Source: Bin80 sp964503085 (GTDB lineage Bacteria; Bacteroidota; Rhodothermia; Rhodothermales; Bin80). Taken from it: a stretch of 64,000 nt of DNA. The notes under the pieces are model-generated. The model had not been told where the DNA came from, made no database searches, and saw only the letters and a list, made by a program, of their open reading frames with translations. Location of the stretch: positions 1 through 64,000 of the forward strand of contig CAZCYQ010000002.1 in the NCBI GenBank assembly GCA_964503085.1, given 5' to 3'. The translations under genes were made by a program, and so were the position numbers. Shown here in pieces: positions 27,075-35,467 of this stretch (positions are counted from its first letter, which is position 1; each line of letters starts with the position of its first letter).

Positions 27075-29594
27075 TTAACCTTCTGCACGCAATACAGAGA
27101 GCGTTGATTGCTCATAAATGCTCCTGCTGCTTAAGAAACCAACGGTTACGGTCAAGGCAATGACCACTGCAGTAACCAACAAGGTGGACTGACCTGAAAC
27201 TCTCAATGGGATATCAAATGCTGTCACAGATAGAATCCATCCGGCTAATAGAGCTAATATCAGGCCAGTGGCACTAGAAAGCAAGCCCAGTACGGAGTAC
27301 TCCGTGAGTGCAATGATTATCAGCTGCTTTCTGCTTCCTCCCAAGGTCTTGAGTAGCCCACTCTCTTCAATTCGTTGTAGACGTCCAATCAAAAGCGCAC
27401 CTATCAGTACTAAAATGCCAGCAGCAAAACAAAAATAAGCCATAAACTGAATGGCAAAACCAATCCGATCAAGCACTTCACGAATAATCCTCACAATGGT
27501 CTCCAAACTAAGTGCTGTGATAGTCGGAAAAGAGGCTGCTACGACGACCTGTAACGAGTCAGGTGTAGTACCCTCCCCTCTGCGACTTGAGATTACGTGT
27601 GTTTGGGGTGCTTCTTCCAAAACGTTGGTTGGAAATACAACGAAAAAATTCGACCTCATCTGCTCCCAGTCCACCTCACGGAAACTTGTAACCCTGGTGG
27701 GAACCTGCATTCCCTGGACATCGAATACAAGCGTATCCCCAATTTCTGCCAGTAATTCGTCACGCGCAAACTCTTCTTCTATTGATATTGGAACGAAAGC
27801 TGAATCCTTATGATGTACTCCCGTAAATGTACCGCTGACAAGTTGCTCGGCATCCGTGAGCTGTGCACGATATGTGGACCTGTACTCGCGAACTAGCGGC
27901 CATGTAATTTCACGGCTGGAGTCCTGCACAATTTCTTCCACGGTCTGATCACCGACAGCATGCAGGCGCATGTTCACGATCGGAGAACTGTCAACAATTG
28001 ACCAGCGCTGCTCCTCAATCAACTCGGTGATTTCCGCTAACTGATCGTCCTGGATATCAAAAAATATCATATCTGGTCGACCTTCACCGCCTACCAAATC
28101 AATCTGACCGGAAATCATGCTCTCGCTAATAAGCAGCACCATGACAATAAATGCACCCAACCCCAATGCTATCATCACCAATACAGTCTGATTCCCAGGC
28201 CGATGTAGGTTGGCCAGTCCCTGACGAAGTGGATAGAATGGTATACGGCTTGTAATACGCCTTGCAAGCAGCATTAACAGCTTAGCGACCAGCAAAAGTG
28301 CACCCAGAGCAATAGTGATCGCTAATGCATAATAGGCGCTGGCGACCCAGCTTCCAGACTGCAGCGCAGCAGTAACAATCAAACCACCCACTATTGCCAC
28401 ATAAGCAAGTAATCGTACACGCGCCGGAGTAAGCGGCTCAATATTTGAGCGAAGTGCACGAAGGGGTGAAACACCGCGGACATCCAGAAGAGGTAGGATT
28501 GCAAAAATCAATGTCACCGTCAGCCCCACACCGAATCCCATCGCCATGCTAGACCAGGAAATCCGAAATGCAATCTCAAACGGCAGGAAGGAACTCAGTG
28601 CATACGGAATCAGCACCTGTGATAGCGCTCCGCCAATACATCCGAGTACTCCGGCAATGCACCCGAGTATGAACGCCTGGACAAAATAAACAGCAAAAAC
28701 TCCCCCACTGCCCGCACCCAAGCATTGCAATACTGCAATATTGTTAAAGCAGCGTCGAACATGTGCTCTGATTGCACCTCCGACCCCAAGCCCTCCAAGT
28801 ATCAGTGCACCAAACCCTGCCAAACCAAGGAATTCGCTGAAAAAATCCAGCGCTTCTTCCCAGTTTTCCCGCTGATCCGCCACCGTTTCAATATTGGCTG
28901 CAAACCCGGAAGATGAAGTGCGCAAAGAATCACGTATCTCTTCAGGATCCTCGTCCGGGGAAAGCTTTACGTATACTTCGTAGTTAGCCATTGCCCCAAA
29001 TCCAAGCAACAAGGAATCAAGCGTTTCCAGTGGAATATAGATGGAGGGCATGACGATCATACTGATCTCCGACTCGCCCGGTGAGCCTACGAGTGAACCG
29101 GCAATAGCATATTTGTGTCTGCCTACCTGGACGGTGTCTCCTACCGCTACCCCCAGCATGCGCATCAGCCCCTGATCAACCAGGGCACCCGAACCATTTC
29201 GAAATTGGCTTGCTGCCTCTACCGGATCAGTTTTGAGTGATCCATAAAACGGATATTTACCCTCTGCAGCGTGTATGCCTGATAAACGTGCCTGCCTCTG
29301 TGCCGGAAAATAGGCCACGGACAATGTTGAGATTCGCTGTGTCTTTTCAACACCAATCGTATCAATGGCCGCGCTTGTGGTGTCGGAAAACGGCTGATTG
29401 CTTGAGAAGCGCATATCTGCGCCAAGAAGCGCTCGTGCCTGTTCATCTACACTGTGCTGGAGACTATCTGATGTTGCGGACAAGGCTACCAGTAGCGCAA
29501 CACCGACCACCATTGAAGACAGGAAAACCAATAGCCGGCGACGACTACCTCGACTTTCCCTCCATGCCATGCGCAAAGTCCAAGTACTGATCAT
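27075..29594 (-). CDS. ABC transporter permease, FtsX/YbbP type
   Basis: 839 residues. One N-terminal TM (about residues 20-42) precedes a large extracytoplasmic MacB-like domain. Then comes an FtsX core of several TMs (about 255-400), a second pair of TMs, another periplasmic domain, and a C-terminal FtsX core ending with ALRAEG. This is the YbbP arrangement with two FtsX modules. Its start overlaps the ATPase stop by 4 bases. With YbbA-like ATPase and TesA-like esterase next door it reproduces the proteobacterial tesA-ybbA-ybbP neighbourhood. A role in lipid or lipoprotein-related export is suspected for the family but not established. Confidence 0.9.
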   Translation of the reverse strand: MISTWTLRMAWRESRGSRRRLLVFLSSMVVGVALLVALSATSDSLQHSVDEQARALLGADMRFSSNQPFSDTTSAAIDTIGVEKTQRISTLSVAYFPAQRQARLSGIHAAEGKYPFYGSLKTDPVEAASQFRNGSGALVDQGLMRMLGVAVGDTVQVGRHKYAIAGSLVGSPGESEISMIVMPSIYIPLETLDSLLLGFGAMANYEVYVKLSPDEDPEEIRDSLRTSSSGFAANIETVADQRENWEEALDFFSEFLGLAGFGALILGGLGVGGAIRAHVRRCFNNIAVLQCLGAGSGGVFAVYFVQAFILGCIAGVLGCIGGALSQVLIPYALSSFLPFEIAFRISWSSMAMGFGVGLTVTLIFAILPLLDVRGVSPLRALRSNIEPLTPARVRLLAYVAIVGGLIVTAALQSGSWVASAYYALAITIALGALLLVAKLLMLLARRITSRIPFYPLRQGLANLHRPGNQTVLVMIALGLGAFIVMVLLISESMISGQIDLVGGEGRPDMIFFDIQDDQLAEITELIEEQRWSIVDSSPIVNMRLHAVGDQTVEEIVQDSSREITWPLVREYRSTYRAQLTDAEQLVSGTFTGVHHKDSAFVPISIEEEFARDELLAEIGDTLVFDVQGMQVPTRVTSFREVDWEQMRSNFFVVFPTNVLEEAPQTHVISSRRGEGTTPDSLQVVVAASFPTITALSLETIVRIIREVLDRIGFAIQFMAYFCFAAGILVLIGALLIGRLQRIEESGLLKTLGGSRKQLIIIALTEYSVLGLLSSATGLILALLAGWILSVTAFDIPLRVSGQSTLLVTAVVIALTVTVGFLSSRSIYEQSTLSVLRAEG

Positions 29595-30286
29595 GTCAAT
29601 ACAGGTACTTCAACTTCACCGTTATAGTCCCGAACAATTCTACCTGCCTCAAGCTCCAAGATCCGATGGCACAAATGCGCCAATCTGAGATCGTGCGTTA
29701 CAACAACCAGTGCAGTCCCGGCCGTACGATTCAAATCAAGCAGCAGTTCTTCAATCCTGATGCCCGTGGCAGTATCAAGATTGCCCGTAGGTTCGTCAGC
29801 GAAAAGAATCGCTGGACGATTAATGAATGCCCGGGCTAGTCCGACCCGCTGTTGCTCTCCCCCGCTCATTTGTACGGGATAGTGATGCTCGCGTCCTTTT
29901 AGCCCCACCTCATGGAGTAACTCCAAGGCACGCTTGCGAGCGCCACCTTGACCACAGAGTTCCAGAGGAACCATAACATTCTGCAGCGCAGTAAGCGTCG
30001 GGATCAACCTGAAAGTCTGAAAAACAAATCCGACCGCATTACGTCGGATTTCTGCACACTCATCCTCGGAACATCGGCTCAAATCTTGCCCTGCAAGCTT
30101 CACGGTGCCCGAAGAAGGTGAATCCAGGCCTGCACACAGTCCAAGTAATGTAGTTTTTCCACTGCCGGACGGCCCTACTACTGCACACGTATCTCCTGCA
30201 TCAATTGCAAAGGTAACATCATCTAGGACTGTCAGTAATCGGGACCCACTTTGATACGTCTTGGTAAGCCCTGTAACTTTGAGCAT
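29591..30286 (-). CDS. ABC transporter ATP-binding protein, YbbA/LolD type
   Basis: 231 residues, a complete nucleotide-binding domain. Walker A is GPSGSGKTT (about residue 38), the Q-loop is VFQTFRLIP, the signature is MSGGEQQRVGLARA, Walker B is ILFADEPTGNLD, and the switch His is in VVTHDLRL. It energises the adjacent permease. Its ATG is only 9 bases from the start of the divergent esterase gene, so the two promoters must overlap coding sequence or each other. Confidence 0.94.
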   Translation of the reverse strand: MLKVTGLTKTYQSGSRLLTVLDDVTFAIDAGDTCAVVGPSGSGKTTLLGLCAGLDSPSSGTVKLAGQDLSRCSEDECAEIRRNAVGFVFQTFRLIPTLTALQNVMVPLELCGQGGARKRALELLHEVGLKGREHHYPVQMSGGEQQRVGLARAFINRPAILFADEPTGNLDTATGIRIEELLLDLNRTAGTALVVVTHDLRLAHLCHRILELEAGRIVRDYNGEVEVPVLT

Positions 30287-30295
30287 TACAACCTC

Positions 30296-30964
30296 ATGGT
30301 CTTGACAGTCTTTTTTCCAACCCGGCTCCTATACACGGCTTGCCTCCTCTGTGTTCTGTCGTATGTACGAGTGGCTGTCGCACAGGATTCAACCAGCCCT
30401 GTACGTGTGGTTTTTTTGGGCAACAGCCTGACTTCAGGCTATGGACTGTCCATGAAGGAAGCCTACCCCGCGCTCCTGCAGACACGCGTAGATTCGCTGC
30501 GGTGGCCCGTTATCATGGTTAACGCCGGGGTGAGCGGTGATACGTCCTCAGGAGGTCTCCGACGGCTGGGCTGGCAGCTGCGTAACCCGCCCGATGTACT
30601 GGTTGTGGCCTTGGGTGGAAATGACGGTCTCCGGGGAATATTACCTGCGCTCACAAGAACTAATTTGATACAAATCGTCAACCGGACTAGAGTAGCGAAC
30701 CCCGCAGCCACCATCATTATCGCGGGGATGCAGATGCCCCCGAACCTGGGAGCACAATTCCAGGAAGAATTCAGTGCTGTGTTTCCTGCCGTGGTTGAAG
30801 AGACCGGCGCCGCTCTGATCCCCTTTCTGCTAGATGGGGTCGGGGGCATTGCTAAACTCAATCAGTCAGACGGGATTCATCCAACTGCAGCCGGTCAACG
30901 AATACTTGCTGATAACGTCTGGGAGGTTTTGGCACCCATCCTGCAGGCACACATCGCGCGCTAG
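30296..30964 (+). CDS. TesA-like SGNH esterase/lysophospholipase
   Basis: 222 residues from the ATG at 30296; an in-frame start at 30251 would overlap the ABC ATPase and lacks a signal. The signal peptide ends near VAVAQ (about residue 30), so the enzyme is periplasmic. SGNH blocks: Ser in FLGNSLTSGYG (block I; the usual Asp of GDS is Asn here), Gly in GVSGDTSSGG (block II), Asn in ALGGNDGLRG (block III), and Asp/His in DGIHPTAAG (block V). Members hydrolyse acyl-CoA, lysophospholipid or aryl esters. It is divergent from the YbbA/YbbP pair, the classical tesA context. Confidence 0.92.
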   Translation: MVLTVFFPTRLLYTACLLCVLSYVRVAVAQDSTSPVRVVFLGNSLTSGYGLSMKEAYPALLQTRVDSLRWPVIMVNAGVSGDTSSGGLRRLGWQLRNPPDVLVVALGGNDGLRGILPALTRTNLIQIVNRTRVANPAATIIIAGMQMPPNLGAQFQEEFSAVFPAVVEETGAALIPFLLDGVGGIAKLNQSDGIHPTAAGQRILADNVWEVLAPILQAHIAR

Positions 30965-31195
30965 CGGTTTAGTTTCCACATCATCGTCTTTATAGTAGAT
31001 GTTTCGCACGGTCCCCTGCTTCCGCTATCCAAATGGGGCCTCCTCCTTTTGAGCTATGTTTCTAGGATGATGTTTACTTCTGTTCGGGCGTACAATTCCC
31101 TGTAATTGCCAAGCGATTCTTCACCACCTACACCACTGCCACAAAGATCTGTTCGCTGAGGTGTGAAACTAATTGACGCGGCTAAACAAGCTAAC

Positions 31196-31522
31196 CTACC
31201 CGCTACCAGGAACCCAGAGGTGGCGTGAGAGAACCACGCAACCATCTTCATCAAACGTTACCCCTTCCCTCCGGAGCAGGTGTTCCATAACGTCAATCCC
31301 ACCAAACTGCTTCGCCCCTGTCAACGCACCATACCGATTTACAACACGGTGACACGGCAAATGCGCCCCTTTCGCCGCCTTGAGGGCCCACCCAACTGTG
31401 CGAGCTGCGCTCCTGCTTCCCAAGTATTCGGCAATATGTCCATAAGTGGTCACCTTTGAAACTGGAATGATGGCAACCGTGTCCCAAACCTGCTGAAAAA
31501 AATCCACTCGACTTTCAATCAT
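31196..31522 (-). CDS. Single-domain MGMT/alkyltransferase-like protein
   Basis: 108 residues, consisting only of the C-terminal DNA-binding domain of methylated-DNA-cysteine methyltransferases. The reactive Cys is retained in LPCHRVVN (about residue 57), unlike classic ATL proteins with Trp there. The helix-turn-helix Arg finger (SRSAARTVGWAL) and FGGIDVMEHLLRREG are present. It could repair alkyl-guanine or flag it for excision. Its ATG overlaps the GWxTD stop by one base (TGATG), so it is probably translated from the same message. Its place at the end of an outer-membrane operon is odd. Confidence 0.88.
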   Translation of the reverse strand: MIESRVDFFQQVWDTVAIIPVSKVTTYGHIAEYLGSRSAARTVGWALKAAKGAHLPCHRVVNRYGALTGAKQFGGIDVMEHLLRREGVTFDEDGCVVLSRHLWVPGSG

Positions 31523-33300
31523 CAGCGCATCTCCACATGAAGCAACCTGGATACTTCCAAGCCTGATATTTCATCTCTGACCCTAACTCTTATACGAATC
31601 TTTCCTGTCCTTCTACCGATGTCCAGAACAACCTCGGTTTCCTCCGTCCGGCTCCGCCCCTCATACTCCACACTAGTCGATGAAGTACGCCGGCGCTCGG
31701 GCGTAACTTCGTAGGTCACTGTGTATGAGGTTGCATCTCGTCCACCGTAGGTAAGGTGATAAATTTCAAATGCCAGACCGAATCTCATATCTGGAAAAAC
31801 CCACTCATGAGGCCACGGCTCCGAGGCCCCGCTTTTGGTATAGACGAGCGGCTTCAGATCACTCATCTCCAAAGCAAAACCGCTCGCATCCAGTGAACGA
31901 AGTGAGTCTATTCGTCTGGACATAACCTGCAAGCGAGAGCCGACTTCCTCAGCATTGACCCCGTACTGATCCCATTGGAGAGCTAAGTGATATAGTCCGG
32001 TATCTCCAGTCACCTCAATTGTCTGTACTGGAATCGTTGCCGGCTCATCAGTAGGCGGAATCTCAATACGTATCGCACCCGTACTGCTACGCCGCAATGT
32101 ATGATCAGCCCTCTCCTGCGCTGTGTAGGTTTGCACGAAATACACCGGTTCTAATGCATGCCCTGGAGCAATCAGACCACCGGGTTCAGGGTGCCAATAG
32201 ATCTCTGTTGTTGTCGTGCCATCGGGTTCCAGAAATCTCGCATAACGCACGCCCAATGGCAGTGTGCGCAAGGTTGACAGAACATCCGAGGTACTCGGAG
32301 GCAGTAATATTTCTTGTTGGTACGCTGCTTGATCATCTTCAATTCGTGCATTCGTGATCATGCTTTGGGCAAAAATATGTGCAGGTTGGCCCAAATCCTG
32401 GTCGAACTCTGTGGCCTCGGGACGCTCACCCTGAGTCAGTAATGTAGCCCCTGTGATAATTTTCGCGTTCTCCGTTGCATCGCGGCTCTGCAGGCGTCCC
32501 GGCTCACCGTGTGCAGCCAGCCATCTATCAACCTCATTGAATCGAGACCCAAAATGATAGTGCTCCAAGGCAAGCTGTCTGTACACAGAGCGCATAACAG
32601 CAAGTACCATCCTGGACTTGACCAGTCCGCGCCCTCCCTGCCCCAGACCAGACCGGAGTGCTGTTGGCAATAGATCGTAGGTATCACCTAGTCGATACGG
32701 CTTGCCATCTCTAATAAAGAGAAAATAGGCATCGCGGTCAATATTCAAATATCTCCAGAATTCATTTTCTGGAAAATCTCCGGGGCTCACAGCAACACCC
32801 GGTTGATAAATTGCGTCAATGAGCAATGGATCATCAAATACAATCCGAGTAATGCGCTCCGGTGCACCATAGCGAACATAAATTTCCCCGCGCGCATCGT
32901 AACCCATCGGACACGCAGTACATACGTAGTGCTCCAAAGCATATTGCACACGCCGAACGTGCTCTACCATCCGTTCATTGACTTCAGAGGCCGGTAGGGG
33001 GTCCTGTGCTCTCCACCAGCCTACAATGGCATCTCGGGCTTCCGTGGTTACATGGACAGAATCCGATACAATCACCATATTCGCGACAGTTTCAGGAAGT
33101 AATGGAAGAAGCCGCTGTACTTCCGTGATCTGGGAACCATCATCCATTGAAGGGTCAGCCGCCAGAATAGTCTTGTATTGCGCTACGGACTCGGCTATGG
33201 CCTCCAGATCTGTCGACTGCGCATGAGCAGTCTGAATAGCCACTAGACAAGCGGCTAAGCAGAGTGCACAATGCATTGCCGAAGACTTCTTAGTAACCAT
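31522..33300 (-). CDS. GWxTD-domain secreted protein
   Basis: 592 residues with a signal peptide ending near AHAQ (about residue 28). The GWxTD domain, a Bacteroidota/Acidobacteria-type exported module of unknown function, is recognised by VGWWRAQDPLP near residue 90, VRYGAPERI, and FWRYLNIDRDAYFLFI. A CTACP motif near residue 134 could form a disulfide or bind metal. The C-terminal half looks like beta-sandwich repeats. It sits 9 bases after the third FG-GAP gene and overlaps the alkyltransferase by one base, so it belongs to the large minus-strand unit. Confidence 0.85.
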   Translation of the reverse strand: MVTKKSSAMHCALCLAACLVAIQTAHAQSTDLEAIAESVAQYKTILAADPSMDDGSQITEVQRLLPLLPETVANMVIVSDSVHVTTEARDAIVGWWRAQDPLPASEVNERMVEHVRRVQYALEHYVCTACPMGYDARGEIYVRYGAPERITRIVFDDPLLIDAIYQPGVAVSPGDFPENEFWRYLNIDRDAYFLFIRDGKPYRLGDTYDLLPTALRSGLGQGGRGLVKSRMVLAVMRSVYRQLALEHYHFGSRFNEVDRWLAAHGEPGRLQSRDATENAKIITGATLLTQGERPEATEFDQDLGQPAHIFAQSMITNARIEDDQAAYQQEILLPPSTSDVLSTLRTLPLGVRYARFLEPDGTTTTEIYWHPEPGGLIAPGHALEPVYFVQTYTAQERADHTLRRSSTGAIRIEIPPTDEPATIPVQTIEVTGDTGLYHLALQWDQYGVNAEEVGSRLQVMSRRIDSLRSLDASGFALEMSDLKPLVYTKSGASEPWPHEWVFPDMRFGLAFEIYHLTYGGRDATSYTVTYEVTPERRRTSSTSVEYEGRSRTEETEVVLDIGRRTGKIRIRVRVRDEISGLEVSRLLHVEMR

Positions 33301-33309
33301 AATCCTCGA

Positions 33310-35463
33310 CTAAGTGTCAGGGGCTCCCAGTTGTACGGACCTGAAGGGTACCTTTTCAATTGTAGATGTTTCTTCACGGATGCCAATCATTTGCCGCATC
33401 GGTACGTTCTCAAACTGCTGCACTACGCCGGTAGCCGGCCATACGACCGTTACCAACTCAATTGCTGTGGCCTTGCCGAGGCCAATTTCCAAGCGAAGTG
33501 GTGACGACCCGAAACTCGCACCCGTTCCGACTGTCCGATGTAGGGTATCCACATCTGTAACAATTGATACACGTGCTCCAATCGCGCTTCGATTGGATCT
33601 TGTTCCTTCCAGAGAAAGCACAACCCAGGCATTTGAATGCCCCGGATTCTCAAAGAGCACATTGCGCGCAAGGTCTCCCTCAAAGGCTCCTCCCATAACC
33701 TGATATACATCCTGCGCTCCGTCGTGATTTATATCTCCGAACGCTACACCATGCCCTTTCTGTAAATGGCCAAAACCTCCTGCAGCCGTAACTTCTTCAA
33801 AGTGGGAGCCCCCAAGATTCCGGAACATCCTGTTAGGCATGAGCGCCCGCAGGTCTGGATCACCAGTCCCCACATAAAAATCCAGCCATCCATCTCCATC
33901 CAGATCTCCGTAGTTGCACCCCATTGTATACATAACTTTATTCAGTCCCGCTTTTTCAGTTACATCTTCAAAAGTACCATCCTGCCGATTCCGGTACAAC
34001 CGGGGGTGCTCATCTCCACCGGGCAATCCAAGATATTCGGCCGCTATATCACCGGCCGTGGCACGCCAACCAGAAACAAACAGGTCCAGCCAGCCATCCT
34101 GATCAAAATCCCAGAACCACGCCGGGAAGCTATCTATTGGTTCCTGTACACCCGCATTTCTGCTTACATCCGTGAACACCTTTCCATTCTCATTACGCAA
34201 AAGCAGGTTTGATTCGAGGTACCTGCTGACAAACAGATCGGGCCAACCATCATTGTCATAGTCTCCCCAGACCACGGCCTTTACATAGCCCAAAAGCGCA
34301 ACTCCATATTCCCGGGCGGACTCCACAAAAGTCCCATTGCCCTGGTTGACAAACAACTCGCTTGGATGCCGCCCTGCTTGTGGATTGGACTCATTCCCAA
34401 TGAACAGATCCAGATCCCCATCACGATCAAAGTCGCTCCATGCAGCTGTCTGTGTCGGATGACGGGAATACACCCCAGATTCTATGGTAACGTCTTCGAA
34501 TTTACCCCGACCATTATTGCGCAGAAGCGAATTGGGGTGCCCCTCGCTCAGCCACGCTCCACGCAGTACAAACACATCCTGATCACCATCATTGTCGTAA
34601 TCTGCGTGCACCAGGTTTAGGCCTCCTGTCAATCCGGTCAATCCGGCTGCATGTGTACGCTCCTCAAATTTGCCTTTACCGTCACTCTCAAAGTACCGAA
34701 TCTGATCACGCAATCCCCAAGAAGAAACTATCAGATCAAGCCACCCATCACCCGACAAATCTTCCAGTACGACGCCTCCAGACAGCCCCATAACATTTAC
34801 ACCCAAGAGCGGAGCCACATCCACAAATCTCGAAATTGATGCCCCTTGACGGAAACTATCCACGGGAATCCTCCACTTGGCATCAACGCGGTCTGGATGT
34901 GTACCCAGCGTCATGTGTGCCAGGTTCAGCAACCACAAAGCATTCATATCCTTCGGGTCCTCTTCAAGAATTTTTTCATACCACGGTATAGCCATTGCTG
35001 ACCCCCGAGGCAGCTTATGAACGCCTGCGGCACCAATCGGGAACAGGCACCTGGAGGCGCTGTGATCCACCAAGCAATTCTCTTGCTCTCCAATCCGCAG
35101 ATGGCTGAGCGCGAGATGATCCATGGCAGCCAAACGCCACGACGGATCAAATTCATCCGGAGAGGCCTCCAATAATTGTAGAATCTCTTCAAATACTCCG
35201 ACGGCAGCTTCGCTATCCCCTGCCCGCAGCAACTCTGTTCCTAGCAAAGCGCTGTACTGTATACGGTCGGGAAGCGCTGCTGGAACGATCTGCATACCCA
35301 GCGCAGCTGCGCGTGCCACATTTGCATGAGCATTCCGGCGAGGGTTCTGATCGGTTTCCGCGGCAATTTCTTCAAGCTCTGCAACCATTTGTACCGTGCC
35401 CTCGGGCTCGGTTGAGCTGCATGCAGCAAATAACAAGAAGGCCAATGTCAAATGACGTGACAT
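33310..35463 (-). CDS. CRTAC1-type FG-GAP/ASPIC lipoprotein with helical N-terminus
   Basis: 717 residues; lipoprotein signal with Cys15 (LFAACSS). Residues about 20-190 are helical and TPR-like (SEAAVGVFEEIL, AIPWYEKILEEDP) and contain the paired Cys CLVDHSASRC. Then come about seven FG-GAP/VCBS blade repeats with Ca-binding loops such as DYDNDGDQD, DFDRDGDLD and DLDGDGWLD, predicting a beta-propeller. An ASPIC/UnbV domain ends the protein (RSAIGARVSI, TGASFGSS, VVWPATG). It is likely anchored to the outer membrane facing outwards. It starts 4 bases after the previous FG-GAP gene. It corresponds to one module of its larger neighbours, with an extra N-terminal part. Confidence 0.88.
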   Translation of the reverse strand: MSRHLTLAFLLFAACSSTEPEGTVQMVAELEEIAAETDQNPRRNAHANVARAAALGMQIVPAALPDRIQYSALLGTELLRAGDSEAAVGVFEEILQLLEASPDEFDPSWRLAAMDHLALSHLRIGEQENCLVDHSASRCLFPIGAAGVHKLPRGSAMAIPWYEKILEEDPKDMNALWLLNLAHMTLGTHPDRVDAKWRIPVDSFRQGASISRFVDVAPLLGVNVMGLSGGVVLEDLSGDGWLDLIVSSWGLRDQIRYFESDGKGKFEERTHAAGLTGLTGGLNLVHADYDNDGDQDVFVLRGAWLSEGHPNSLLRNNGRGKFEDVTIESGVYSRHPTQTAAWSDFDRDGDLDLFIGNESNPQAGRHPSELFVNQGNGTFVESAREYGVALLGYVKAVVWGDYDNDGWPDLFVSRYLESNLLLRNENGKVFTDVSRNAGVQEPIDSFPAWFWDFDQDGWLDLFVSGWRATAGDIAAEYLGLPGGDEHPRLYRNRQDGTFEDVTEKAGLNKVMYTMGCNYGDLDGDGWLDFYVGTGDPDLRALMPNRMFRNLGGSHFEEVTAAGGFGHLQKGHGVAFGDINHDGAQDVYQVMGGAFEGDLARNVLFENPGHSNAWVVLSLEGTRSNRSAIGARVSIVTDVDTLHRTVGTGASFGSSPLRLEIGLGKATAIELVTVVWPATGVVQQFENVPMRQMIGIREETSTIEKVPFRSVQLGAPDT

Positions 35464-35467
35464 GAAT

